Assembly: GCF_034372165.1 (NCBI RefSeq)
Contig: NZ_CP139698.1
Coordinates: 248,001 to 312,000 of the forward strand
From: Christiangramia sp. OXR-203
Lineage (GTDB): Bacteria; Bacteroidota; Bacteroidia; Flavobacteriales; Flavobacteriaceae
Reading direction: 5' to 3'
DNA: 64,000 nucleotides
In this document: in pieces, positions 1-8,366 of the stretch
Layout of the letters: each line of letters starts with the position of its first letter
Numbering within the stretch: position 1 is the stretch's first letter
The notes under the pieces: model-generated
Told to the model about the DNA's origin: nothing
Seen by the model: the letters and a program-made list of their open reading frames with translations, nothing else
Databases searched by the model: none
Translations under genes and position numbers: made by a program

Positions 1-2
1 TA

Positions 3-437
3 GAGAAAGTCCTGGAAAAATTGAATGACCTGGATGAAACAATCGAGAATGCCATAGAAAGAATGTTTGCCAGAGATACAGAAATTGAAAAGGCATCAAG
101 AACCAATGATTCCATCTTTCTTCGTCAACTCCTGAAGTATTATCCCCAGATCTTCAATAAACATATGCTATATTTTTCCGGAAAACTTTCGGAAATACTT
201 ATGCATAATGTTGAAAGAGGAAGAAGTCAAGGCTTATACCGAAAAGATTTTGATGCCTATTTTTATTCGAAATTATTTTTCCAAATGACTATGAGCTATG
301 ATAACACCCCTTATCTGGATAACCAAGAGATAAGCAGGTCCAGGTATCAGGAGGAAGCTCTCTTATTCTATATGAATGCAATTACCACCGAAAAGGGCAA
401 AGAAGTAATGAGAGGTCTTGAAATAAAAAAATTATAA
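3..437 (+). CDS. TetR/AcrR-family transcriptional regulator, C-terminal part (truncated by window start)
   Basis: The frame stays open to the first bases of the window, so the real start and the N-terminal helix-turn-helix lie upstream. About 144 residues are visible. The part ending in the motif GRSQGLYRKDFD resembles the ligand-binding C-terminal domain of TetR regulators from Bacteroidota, where a stretch like 'G..EGLYR.D' follows a block of Tyr/Pro-rich helix (here KYYPQIFNKH). Such proteins normally repress a neighbouring efflux or lipid gene; no such target is visible to the right. The stop is followed by 129 bp without features. The family call rests on pattern recognition of the C-terminal domain alone, so it is moderate. 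Confidence 0.6.
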   Translation, partial: EKVLEKLNDLDETIENAIERMFARDTEIEKASRTNDSIFLRQLLKYYPQIFNKHMLYFSGKLSEILMHNVERGRSQGLYRKDFDAYFYSKLFFQMTMSYDNTPYLDNQEISRSRYQEEALLFYMNAITTEKGKEVMRGLEIKKL

Positions 438-566
438 CCCCTATCTGGAATTAAATGTTTTAGAAAAAATACTGCTCTGGAAAAATTTCAGCAATACTTC
501 TTCACTGAAAATTATCATTCTTGTTTTTGATTACTAATACACAGCTCATTACTAAATACCATACTT

Positions 567-845
567 ATGAAGCGCTACGAAAAAAATTTAATTTATGAAA
601 AAAAGCTAAGCCTCTGGTCAGGATATCCGGTTAAGATTGAAGATGATTTAGATAGTATCTGTCAATGTGATGTTGATTTTATAGAAATACTTATGCTTTT
701 AGAGAACGCATTTTTAATAAATTTAGTAGAATCTGATAAAACCCGCCAGTATTTTACCACCATAAAGGAATTTATAGATTGGATAGAATCCAGGCCTAAA
801 ATGACACCTTCTTTTAAAAGATTTAAGTTAACACCTTGGCCTTAA
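567..845 (+). CDS. small acyl-carrier-protein-like protein lacking the phosphopantetheine serine
   Basis: This is a 92-residue protein with no signal peptide or membrane segment. Residues 28-75 can be aligned by eye with acyl carrier proteins: the helix-II block IEILMLLENAF matches the VELVMALEEEF pattern, and TTIKEFIDWIE matches the C-terminal TVQ..IDYI pattern. The DSL motif that carries the phosphopantetheine serine falls on Cys34-Asp35-Val36, so the serine position is Asp35 and the protein should not be modified. The C-terminus adds a short basic, proline-containing tail. It lies 71 bp upstream of a nucleotide cyclase on the same strand, which suggests co-expression and perhaps a protein-protein role. 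Function unknown; the ACP-like fold is an inference from pattern. Confidence 0.6.
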   Translation: MKRYEKNLIYEKKLSLWSGYPVKIEDDLDSICQCDVDFIEILMLLENAFLINLVESDKTRQYFTTIKEFIDWIESRPKMTPSFKRFKLTPWP

Positions 846-916
846 CCCTCCGCTACTAAAATTTCTGTCAGATTCCTTCTCCGTCTATTAATTAGAAAGC
901 TTAAAGAACATTTTTA

Positions 917-2026
917 ATGAAACAAAATTACTTATATGAGATTATTCGTTTAAGTTATAGATTTCCATTACTAACTATTATTATCAAACAGGTAATTTTT
1001 TGGATCATAGCTTACGGAGTGCTGGGCTTTATATTATATTTTTCAAGTCTTTCAATTTTTGAAGGCACGAATTCCCCATTTACCCTAAGTGTAGCAATGT
1101 TAATACTAACAGTATTAATATTTGGTTTTATGAATGGAATCATCCTAGGTATTTTTGAATACTTCTTAAATAAAAAATCCAATTTAAATAACAGCTTAGG
1201 TCTCACAATACTTATAGGAAGCTTTGCTTATTTCATAACAATTATGGGTTTGATAAGTTTAACAAGACTTATCATCTTTTGGGTATTGGAATTATTACAT
1301 ATGGATATAGGTTTTGTAGAGGTGATTTTAAGAGATAACTGGATATATCATTATGCTATCCTACTCGTCTACACCTTGTTTATGACCTTAATAATCAGTT
1401 TTATCAGCCAAATTGAAAAAATACTTGGTCCTGGCTACCTACTTCCTATTTTATTGGGCTGGTTTAGATATCCGAGAGAAGAAGAACGCATTTTTATGTT
1501 CCTGGATCTTTCTAACTCTACAAGAATGGCTGAACAATTGGGTCACATTGCCTACAGTAATCTTATACAGGAATGCTTTCTTGATATTAATAAGATGGTA
1601 AAAAAATATAATGCTGAAATATATCAATACGTGGGAGACGAAATTGTTGTAAGTTGGCCCTTGGAGGGCATGAAAGAATATGTGTATATAGAATTCTTCT
1701 TTGGGGTTATGGCACTTTTACAGGAGCGTTCAAAATATTACACGGATAAATTTGGTGTTACTCCGTCCTTTAAAGCCGGGGCTCACGTCGGTGTAGTTAC
1801 CAGAGTTGAGGTAGGAAATATAAAAAGAAATCTTGCCTACCATGGAGACACTTTAAATGTGACTGCAAGATTAGAAGGATTGTGTAAAGAATTAGATAGA
1901 TCTGTACTTTTTTCAGGCGCACTAATAAAAAAAACAATGGTAGATAAAAAATACAAGGTATCCTCCCTAGGATTTAGAACTCTTAAAGGTAGGGAGGCTA
2001 AATTGGAAGTATTTAGTATTAATTAA
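917..2026 (+). CDS. membrane-bound class III adenylate/guanylate cyclase
   Basis: This 369-residue protein should make a cyclic nucleotide from ATP or GTP at the inner membrane. Four hydrophobic segments (about 20-45, 56-84, 95-125 and 144-168) precede a cytosolic cyclase domain at about 188-369. Both metal-binding aspartates are present: Asp197 in FLDLSNST and Asp241 in YVGDEI. The transition-state pair Asn314 and Arg318 sits in NVTARLE, with Asp311 at a purine-selecting position. The base-selecting lysine usual before the GD motif is Gln237, so substrate choice cannot be read off. There is no known N-terminal sensor domain. The carrier-like gene upstream may be a partner. It lies in the putative island and faces the integrase gene tail to tail. 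Confidence 0.85.
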   Translation: MKQNYLYEIIRLSYRFPLLTIIIKQVIFWIIAYGVLGFILYFSSLSIFEGTNSPFTLSVAMLILTVLIFGFMNGIILGIFEYFLNKKSNLNNSLGLTILIGSFAYFITIMGLISLTRLIIFWVLELLHMDIGFVEVILRDNWIYHYAILLVYTLFMTLIISFISQIEKILGPGYLLPILLGWFRYPREEERIFMFLDLSNSTRMAEQLGHIAYSNLIQECFLDINKMVKKYNAEIYQYVGDEIVVSWPLEGMKEYVYIEFFFGVMALLQERSKYYTDKFGVTPSFKAGAHVGVVTRVEVGNIKRNLAYHGDTLNVTARLEGLCKELDRSVLFSGALIKKTMVDKKYKVSSLGFRTLKGREAKLEVFSIN

Positions 2027-2165
2027 TAAAATACCAATTAGGTAATTAATGTAATCAAAGTTTTACATCAGGACTTTGAGAAAATTCGAATTAAAAAGAG
2101 TTTATGACTTTGAAATTGAAGATCGTTTAAGGAAATAATCAGACTTCAACCCTAAAGTAGAATAA

Positions 2166-3374
2166 TTACAACAATACTTCCAGCGCTTTATCCACAACCT
2201 GAGTATCTAATTCTTTTAAATATGCCTGGGTTACAGTTAGGTTTTGATGTCCTAAAGATTCGCTAATCACATCAGTTGCAACCCCTTTTTGTTTAAGGCA
2301 ATTAGCAAAACTATGCCTGGCCACATAACTGCTAACGTTTTTTGTGATCTCACATATTGTAGCCAGTTCCTTTAGATTTTTGTTATAGATCCCTAGCATT
2401 TTATGTTTTCGATCTGCAAGTTGGGTAGGAGTATAGTTTTCACGATACAGTAATGGAAATACATATTTATTTCCATACCCATTAATTCGGTAATGGTCAA
2501 GAATTTCTCTTACAGGGGGCATTATGGCAATTGAGAAATTTCCTTTGGTTTTAGCCCGGGTGTAATAAATAGCATTTTTTTCCACATCTTTCCATTCGAG
2601 ACCCATCATGTCGGCAAAGTTCATTCCCCTAGTATAGAAACTAAAAACAAAGTAGTTTCTGGTATCAACTAAATGCGAATGATTACTCAAATCTACATTA
2701 ACAATGCGCATTATTTCTTCAAAATCCAGGGCACGTTTAAAACCTTTGCCTCTTAAGCCTGAAATTTTATATTTCTTAAAGGGGTATAAACTTTCTTTCA
2801 CAATTCCGCGTTCTATGGCTTTGTTGAACAATGCCCTTATGGCTCTCATCTTTACTCCAACCCCTCCGTCGGTTCCACCTCTGGACCTTAAGAAAGCATC
2901 ATATTTACTTAAAAAAGTAGAGTTAACTTCCCGAAAACTAAGTTTTTTGCTCTTATGAAAAATTTGCACCGATGTTTTAGTGTCTTTATAGGACTTTGCG
3001 TTTCCTACACGACCGGCGTAAGTCATTTCCTCTACTATTTCATCAAAAAAGGCAAAGACATCATTTTTAACTGGATTGAAGGTAACTCTATAAAGCTTAT
3101 CAAAATCTTCCAGTGTATAATCGGGGTTTTGAATTTCAATTTCCGCTGCTACCTGGTAAGCCCGATCCTTAATTTTTACCAGTAACCGATTATACTGAAA
3201 ATGATTTTTCAGCTTTTTGTTAAAGGTTCCTGTTGAAGCTGACCATTCGGAAATCTCCGAACTAAATGGGGTTTTGTAATATTTAGTTTGTCGATCTTTG
3301 GTCACACGCAAGAAAATTGGGTACAACCCATCGGTTAATTTCTTTGTTCTCTGTACAATTTTTATAGTAATCAT
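2166..3374 (-). CDS. tyrosine recombinase / site-specific integrase
   Basis: This 402-residue enzyme should integrate and excise the element at the tRNA-Asn site. An N-terminal arm-binding domain (about 1-85) of the Bacteroidota type is followed by a SAM-like core-binding domain (about 100-200) and the catalytic domain (about 215-402). Visible catalytic residues are the first arginine in FYTRGMNFADM, a lysine in AKTKGN, the second arginine in YVARHSFAN, the histidine in LGHQN and the nucleophilic tyrosine in TQAYLKEL. I chose the ATG at 3374 because the arm domain starts MITIKI; the open frame extends 14 codons further upstream. The gene reads away from the attachment site 149 bp upstream. 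All key residues are present, so it is probably active. Confidence 0.9.
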   Translation of the reverse strand: MITIKIVQRTKKLTDGLYPIFLRVTKDRQTKYYKTPFSSEISEWSASTGTFNKKLKNHFQYNRLLVKIKDRAYQVAAEIEIQNPDYTLEDFDKLYRVTFNPVKNDVFAFFDEIVEEMTYAGRVGNAKSYKDTKTSVQIFHKSKKLSFREVNSTFLSKYDAFLRSRGGTDGGVGVKMRAIRALFNKAIERGIVKESLYPFKKYKISGLRGKGFKRALDFEEIMRIVNVDLSNHSHLVDTRNYFVFSFYTRGMNFADMMGLEWKDVEKNAIYYTRAKTKGNFSIAIMPPVREILDHYRINGYGNKYVFPLLYRENYTPTQLADRKHKMLGIYNKNLKELATICEITKNVSSYVARHSFANCLKQKGVATDVISESLGHQNLTVTQAYLKELDTQVVDKALEVLL

Positions 3375-3522
3375 GCGGCTTAAATTGGGTACAACATAGG
3401 TACAACAAATGGGCAAATAAAGGTAAATATTGTAAAACTAAATGACAAGGAAAAAGTTGTAAAATACTGATTATCAATACATAAGAAGCTAAATGAAATT
3501 ATCTGAAACACCATTTTCGCAG

Positions 3523-3565
3523 CTGTTAATCAGAGGGTCCTTGGTTCGAGCCCAAGAGGAGGAGC
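3523..3565 (+). other. attachment-site remnant: 3' half of tRNA-Asn
   Basis: The segment begins at an Asn anticodon loop (CTGTTAA, anticodon GTT) and runs through a variable loop, a perfect T arm (stem CTTGG/CCAAG around TTCGAGC at 3540-3556) and the 3' acceptor strand AGGAGGA with discriminator G, as expected for tRNA-Asn. Upstream of 3523 there is no D arm, no 5' acceptor strand and no matching anticodon stem, so this is not a full gene. Together with the nearby integrase it marks the crossover site (attL or attR) of an element inserted into a tRNA-Asn gene that lies outside the window. Confidence 0.8.
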
Positions 3566-3568
3566 AAC

Positions 3569-3600
3569 AAAGCCATTCGTTTTTCGAGTGGCTTTTTTGT
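3569..3600 (+). terminator. rho-independent terminator, probably of the original tRNA-Asn gene
   Basis: An 11-bp stem (3569-3579 with 3585-3595, one G-T pair) around a TTTTT loop is followed by a T run. It starts 3 bp after the tRNA fragment, so it was probably the terminator of the tRNA gene before the element inserted. Confidence 0.8.
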
Positions 3601-3793
3601 TTTAAGTCCGGAAGCTATTTATATTTTCCAAATCCTGTATTAGTACATTGATGTATAGAGAACAATTCCGTATCATCTATAAGTCTGATAAACTACCTTC
3701 TCAAAAAGTTTAGTTACGACCAAAGGCCATGCAGTTCTAAGCGCTACAGCATCACAAGCTCAAACTTTTTTGATTAACTTGCCCACCGTGGGC

Positions 3794-3822
3794 TTAACGT
3801 ACACGAAACATTAAGTTAACAT
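3794..3822 (+). promoter_or_regulatory. Pho-box-like operator upstream of the phosphate porin
   Basis: Three related heptamers, TTAACGT (3794), GAAACAT (3805) and TTAACAT (3816), stand at exact 11-bp spacing with 4-bp spacers. A weaker fourth copy, CCACCGT, starts at 3783. PhoB-type regulators bind 7-bp direct repeats with 4-bp spacers. The site ends 39 bp before the porin start, where an activator overlapping the -33 region would sit. The arrangement is seen directly; binding by a PhoB homologue is inferred. Confidence 0.55.
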
Positions 3823-3861
3823 AAAGCTGCTTTATATCACCCCAAAAAACTATGATACAAT

Positions 3862-5070
3862 TTGATACATATTAGAATCAGCGTGCTTATTTTATGCCTG
3901 TTCCTAGCGACAGGACTGGGAGCTCAGGAATTGGGTAATGTGAAGTTTGGTGAAGGTCTGCTGAATTTCACTGCCAGGGATAGTTCCTTTAGTGTGGAGT
4001 TTGCTCCAAGATTTCAGTTTAGATCACTTACTACCTGGAATCACAATGGGGAAGAATACATGGATCCAGAACAAAATTTCCTGATTAGAAGAGCCAGGCT
4101 AAAATTTGATGGATTCGCCCTTACCCCAAAACTGGTTTATAAGATCGAACTTGGCCTTTCAAATAATGATATTTCCGGAGCGAATCAGTTTACCTCCAAT
4201 TCGCCGCGGTATATTCTTGATGCAGTTCTTAAATGGCATTTTCATAAGAACTTCGAACTGTGGGCTGGACAAGCCAAACTTCCTGGAAATGTGGAAAGGG
4301 TGATTTCTTCAGCCAGTTTGCAGCTAATAGACCGATCTATTCTAAACAGCGCCTTTAATCTTGATAGAGATATCGGACTTCAGCTACACCATAGATTCAA
4401 ACTGGGAGAAAAATTCGTGATCAAAGAGAAGCTGGCATTTTCGCAGGGAGAAGGACGAAATATTACCAGCGGTAGCCAGGGAGGAATGGAATATACAGGG
4501 AGACTTGAGTTTTTGCCCTTTGGTGAATTTCTTGAAAAAGGAGATTATTTCCAGGCAGATCTTGAAAGAGAACCGTCACCTAAACTAATGCTGGGAGCAG
4601 TGTACGATATGAATAATGATGCCGTAAGAACTAGAAGTAACCTGGGAAGTTTTATGCTGTTGGAAGATGGGACACTTTATAAAACCGATATCCAAACGTT
4701 TTTTCTTGATGCGGTTTTTAAATACCGCGGAATTTCTGTAATGGCAGAATATGCCTATCGTGATGCAGAAGATCCAATTGCCAGGATTCAGGGAGAAAAT
4801 CAGACAGCTGAGTACAGGGTGCTGGAAGGGCAGGGAATAAATTTCCAAACTGCGTACCTTTTCAAAAGTAATTATGAAATCGCAGCAAGGTATTCAAGAA
4901 ATGACTATACCGATATTATAGAAGTAGATGATGTAGAGCAATACACCCTTGGGGGATCTAAATATATTGTAGGACATAAACTTAAAGTACAGGCAGATAT
5001 AAATTATTCGAAGAAGGCTGGAATAGAGGATTTTATCTCATTTAGAACAGGCTTCGAATTTCACTTTTAA
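3862..5070 (+). CDS. phosphate-selective porin (OprO/OprP-like)
   Basis: This 402-residue outer-membrane barrel should let phosphate or polyphosphate into the periplasm. A signal peptide covers residues 1-21, with cleavage after GLGA. The body carries the porin O/P pattern: a first strand SVEFAPRFQFR, the motif FLIRRARLKFDG near residue 75, and a C-terminal strand ending in aromatic residues (TGFEFHF). The start is a TTG: the upstream frame is closed by a stop at 3853-3855, no ATG fits, and TTG gives a complete signal peptide. A PiT phosphate transporter follows after 70 bp on the same strand, which supports the substrate call. A Pho-box-like site lies upstream. Confidence 0.85.
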   Translation: MIHIRISVLILCLFLATGLGAQELGNVKFGEGLLNFTARDSSFSVEFAPRFQFRSLTTWNHNGEEYMDPEQNFLIRRARLKFDGFALTPKLVYKIELGLSNNDISGANQFTSNSPRYILDAVLKWHFHKNFELWAGQAKLPGNVERVISSASLQLIDRSILNSAFNLDRDIGLQLHHRFKLGEKFVIKEKLAFSQGEGRNITSGSQGGMEYTGRLEFLPFGEFLEKGDYFQADLEREPSPKLMLGAVYDMNNDAVRTRSNLGSFMLLEDGTLYKTDIQTFFLDAVFKYRGISVMAEYAYRDAEDPIARIQGENQTAEYRVLEGQGINFQTAYLFKSNYEIAARYSRNDYTDIIEVDDVEQYTLGGSKYIVGHKLKVQADINYSKKAGIEDFISFRTGFEFHF

Positions 5071-5140
5071 AATTAACAATTAGGTAACAGTAAATCCACG
5101 ATTTGGTTGGATACTTGCACCGCTTTTTAAACACAATAAA

Positions 5141-7384
5141 ATGGAAAATATTTACTTGTTGATGCTGGTTGCATTAGTGGTTCTTGCCATTGCCGATTTG
5201 GTGGTTGGGGTTAGTAATGATGCCGTTAACTTCCTGAACTCCGCGATTGGCTCCAAAGCGATCTCATTTAAAACGATCATGATCGTGGCCAGTGTAGGAA
5301 TCTTTATTGGTGCTGTTTTTTCCAGCGGTATGATGGAGGTAGCCAGAAAAGGTATTTTTATGCCTGGTCAGTTCTATTTTGACGAGATCATGATCATATT
5401 CATGGCTGTGATGATCACAGACATTCTCCTGCTGGATTTTTTCAACACGCTGGGAATGCCAACTTCAACAACAGTTTCCATTGTCTTCGAATTACTTGGA
5501 GCAGCAGTAGTAATGGCGCTTATCAAGATTGGAGCTTCAGATACTCAAACGCTGGCAGATCTTTCCAACTATATCAATACAGATAAAGCTACCGAAATTA
5601 TATCTGGTATATTCCTATCTGTAGTGATCGCATTTACCATAGGAGCGCTGGTACAGTGGTTGTCCCGTTTGGTCTTCACCTTCGAATACGAGAAGAAGAT
5701 CAAGAATTTTGGTTCTATTTTCGGAGGAATCTGTCTTGCAGCCATCAGTTATTTCATCATTTTCAAAGGGATGAAAGGAACCCCTTACTACGATAGTTTT
5801 AAAGATGTTCTTTCTACACAGGTTTATACTGTGATCGCAGTTAGTTTCCTTTTCTGGACACTTTTCAGCTATTTGTTCATGAAGATCTTTAAGAAAAGTA
5901 TCCTCATCTTCGTGATTGCAGTAGGAACTTTTGGTCTGGCACTGGCATTCTCAGGGAATGACCTGGTAAACTTTATTGGAGTTCCAATGGCAGCTTACCA
6001 CTCCTATGAAGCCTGGGCAGCATCTGGCCAGATCTCTACAGAATTCTCTATGGAAGTGCTACGTGATAAAGTACCGGCAGAACCAATATTACTATTTATC
6101 TCTGGAGCTATTATGGTACTTACACTCTGGTTTTCTAAGAAAGCAAAGAGTGTGGCCGAAACTGAAATTGGTCTTTCGAGACAGGGACATGGAACTGAAA
6201 AGTTCGATCCAAATATGCTTTCCCGCGCACTTGTAACAGGAACTACAAAGCTTGCCGACACTTTTAGAGTTGTGATTCCAGGCGGAATGCGTAGAAAGAT
6301 TGGTCGTAGCTTCAGCAAACCCGACGATATACTTGTTGGGGATAAAGCAGAAGAACAACCTGCTTTTGATATGATTCGCGCTGCAATTAACCTTACCGTT
6401 GCCGGAGTATTGATCTCTATCGCTACTTCTTATAAATTGCCATTATCTACTACTTACGTAACTTTTATGGTAGCTATGGGAACTTCCCTGGCAGATAAAG
6501 CCTGGGGTAGAGAAAGTGCGGTATATCGCGTTGCAGGAGTTTTGAAAGTAATTGGAGGTTGGTTCTTCACTGCATTTAGCGCATTCTCTGCGGCAGGAAT
6601 TTTAACTTATATTATTTTCCTCGGAAAAGGACCTGCAATTGCTATTCTACTGCTGGCAGCCATAGGTTTACTTGTTAGAAACTATATTTCACATAAGAAC
6701 AAAGAAACCGCTAAAGCCGATAAGTCTGGCTTGAAGAAATCTGAAAGTAAGACCGTTCAGGGGATCATCCTTGAAAGTGCTGATAATATTTCTAATGTGG
6801 TAAGCAGATCCAACAAGATCTTCTCTGATACCTTTGCCGGATTATCCAAACAGGATAAGAAGAAGCTAAAGAAGAGTAAGAAGGGTGTGGAGAAACTTGA
6901 GTCTGAGATCGAAGATCTAAGAGACCAGATTTTCTTTTTTATTAAAAGTCTGGATGAAACAAGTGTACGTGGAAGTAGTTTTTATATTTCAATTCTTGGG
7001 CATCTTACAGATATCGCTCAATCACTAGAGTATATTTCCAAGAAAAGTTACAAGCACGTGAATAATAATCACAAACCGCTACGATATAATCAGCTTTTAG
7101 ATCTTAAAGAGATCGATGATATTTTAAGCGAATTACTAACAGAGATCGAAGTGATCTTTAATAACAGGGAGTTCCAGGATATAAGTGGAGTCGTTGCTAA
7201 AAAAGATGTAGTGCTGCAGAGGATTTCTGAAAAGATCGAAAAACAGGTGTCAAGAACAAGAACTGAAGAATCCAGTCCTAAGAACACCACCTTGTACTTC
7301 AATTTATTATTGGAAACTAAAGATCTAATGAAAGCGATCATGAGTCTTATGGAAGAATACAATTCCAGTTACAAAAAGGTATAA
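5141..7384 (+). CDS. inorganic phosphate transporter, PiT family, with C-terminal PhoU-like domain
   Basis: This 747-residue inner-membrane protein should take up phosphate with a cation. Both PiT signature repeats are visible: GVSNDAVNFLNSAIGSKA at 23-40 and SGNDLVNFIGVPMAAY at about 270-285. About twelve hydrophobic segments cover residues 1-515. A charged, lysine-rich linker near 520-580 leads to an all-helical domain at about 575-747 that looks like a PhoU regulator. The protein is far longer than the roughly 400-500 residues of stand-alone PiT proteins, which fits this fusion. The porin gene ends 70 bp upstream and the pair probably forms one transport route across both membranes. A terminator follows the stop. 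Confidence 0.9.
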   Translation: MENIYLLMLVALVVLAIADLVVGVSNDAVNFLNSAIGSKAISFKTIMIVASVGIFIGAVFSSGMMEVARKGIFMPGQFYFDEIMIIFMAVMITDILLLDFFNTLGMPTSTTVSIVFELLGAAVVMALIKIGASDTQTLADLSNYINTDKATEIISGIFLSVVIAFTIGALVQWLSRLVFTFEYEKKIKNFGSIFGGICLAAISYFIIFKGMKGTPYYDSFKDVLSTQVYTVIAVSFLFWTLFSYLFMKIFKKSILIFVIAVGTFGLALAFSGNDLVNFIGVPMAAYHSYEAWAASGQISTEFSMEVLRDKVPAEPILLFISGAIMVLTLWFSKKAKSVAETEIGLSRQGHGTEKFDPNMLSRALVTGTTKLADTFRVVIPGGMRRKIGRSFSKPDDILVGDKAEEQPAFDMIRAAINLTVAGVLISIATSYKLPLSTTYVTFMVAMGTSLADKAWGRESAVYRVAGVLKVIGGWFFTAFSAFSAAGILTYIIFLGKGPAIAILLLAAIGLLVRNYISHKNKETAKADKSGLKKSESKTVQGIILESADNISNVVSRSNKIFSDTFAGLSKQDKKKLKKSKKGVEKLESEIEDLRDQIFFFIKSLDETSVRGSSFYISILGHLTDIAQSLEYISKKSYKHVNNNHKPLRYNQLLDLKEIDDILSELLTEIEVIFNNREFQDISGVVAKKDVVLQRISEKIEKQVSRTRTEESSPKNTTLYFNLLLETKDLMKAIMSLMEEYNSSYKKV

Positions 7385-7403
7385 GCCTGTCGTTTTACCA
7401 TTA

Positions 7404-7435
7404 AAAAGCCACATTTCTAAATGTGACTTTTTTTG
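7404..7435 (+). terminator. rho-independent terminator after the PiT gene
   Basis: The arms AAAGCCACATTT and AAATGTGACTTT pair with one mismatch around a CT loop, followed by a T run. It starts 20 bp after the transporter stop and closes the phosphate module. Confidence 0.8.
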
Positions 7436-7735
7436 TCTCAAATCTTTTATTTATAGCGTTAAACGTTATAAAAAGCTGATTTATAGTTGAGTACCTGTGT
7501 TTGCTGGTTTTCAGTGCGTAAGCTTGCTTAAGATGGTGAAATTATAGAGTTATGGAAAACCGTACAAAGTTTCGCTGTTCACCGATTAATTGCGGTGTTT
7601 AGACGGACTCTAAAAGCATTTATTCACAAACTTAAGTTAGTAAAGCACATTCATTCGGTACAGCTGTTCTAATTTTTTAATTTCACCAAACCCCAAACTA
7701 CTTCGGCTTCAGCTTGCTGTAATCGAATCACAAAT
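7436..7735. other. intergenic stretch without a recognised feature
   Basis: This 300-bp gap lies between the phosphate module and a lipoprotein gene. I see no reading frame with coding character, no RNA fold I recognise and no strong repeat. It presumably holds the promoter of the lipoprotein gene, but no clear TTG/TAnnTTTG pair stands out. Confidence 0.4.
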
Positions 7736-8230
7736 ATGAAAATTTTAAAGGATGTGTTCCTTGAACACGTCGTAACCCCAACATTTTTAAAATTTAAGAC
7801 TTCCAGAGTATTTTACCTTTCAATCATCACGATGATGCTGATTTTATTTTCAAGCTGTAACCCCGCTGCGCTTGTAAATCCTGAAAGCTATAGTGACAAA
7901 TGGGAAAATACCTATGTCTGGTTCTCACCATCAGATCTAAGCACAATTTATGTTTCCGGAAATGGAGATCCTGAAACAGCTTTGCCAGTTCCTAATGATT
8001 CAGACTACCTAATAGAATGGAGTAAAAAAGGTGAAGTTTATGAACTTAAGATCACCTCCTATTACCAGGATATTGATTTTGCCTGGTTCGATGGGTACGA
8101 CGCCGAGGATAATTCCGAAGAAATTCCGTGGATACAGGAAGGAAATACGCTGGAACTGGTAAGTGAAAAACTATTACCTTCTGAAAATGGCAGGTATCGC
8201 ATTTCCCTTTCAGACGATTTAAAAGATTAA
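7736..8230 (+). CDS. hypothetical lipoprotein
   Basis: I do not recognise the family of this 164-residue protein. A long basic N-terminal region (1-24) precedes a hydrophobic stretch at 25-40 and a lipobox-like LFSSC with Cys41, so it is probably a lipoprotein with an unusually long leader. The mature part is acidic and rich in aromatic residues, with alternating short strands (TYVWFSPSD, YLIEWSKKGEVYELKI, RYRISLSDD), which suggests a small beta domain. It stands alone: a terminator closes the gene before it, and pncB follows after 136 bp. A later start nearer the hydrophobic stretch is possible but none is obvious. Confidence 0.55.
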   Translation: MKILKDVFLEHVVTPTFLKFKTSRVFYLSIITMMLILFSSCNPAALVNPESYSDKWENTYVWFSPSDLSTIYVSGNGDPETALPVPNDSDYLIEWSKKGEVYELKITSYYQDIDFAWFDGYDAEDNSEEIPWIQEGNTLELVSEKLLPSENGRYRISLSDDLKD

Positions 8231-8366
8231 ACTACACCAGAACAATCTAAAGCAGAACTTATTTCCTGAGATTAATTTCTCTGTTGATAAACCTGTATTT
8301 TAAATTTGGTAAATTTGTGAATTCCGATCTTTCGATTAGCAAATAGATCGAACTCAAGAATTTACT

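Larger units (their letters stand above)
1..3565. mobile_element. right-hand part of an integrated genomic island
   Basis: The segment ends on the right in a 43-bp copy of a tRNA-Asn 3' half, and a tyrosine recombinase gene lies just inside that end. Elements that insert into the 3' part of a tRNA gene leave an intact tRNA at one end and a repeated 3' fragment at the other. The fragment is on the plus strand with its 3' end facing core genes, so the island should lie to its left and continue beyond the window start. Cargo seen here: a TetR-type regulator tail, a carrier-like small protein and a nucleotide cyclase. The left boundary is not visible, so the extent is inferred. Confidence 0.55.

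Noticed and set aside
3481-3567. A complete tRNA gene next to the integrase
   Set aside because: Only the part from the anticodon loop to the 3' end is present. No D arm, 5' acceptor strand or 5' anticodon stem can be found upstream, so it is a fragment.
3781-3793. Short palindrome GCCCACCGTGGGC as a regulator site or terminator
   Set aside because: The loop would be only three bases and there is no T run. It overlaps the weak first heptamer of the Pho-box-like series, so its symmetry may be chance.
6004-6358. Minus-strand open frames inside the phosphate transporter gene
   Set aside because: They lie wholly inside a strongly supported gene, have no family character and mirror its codons.
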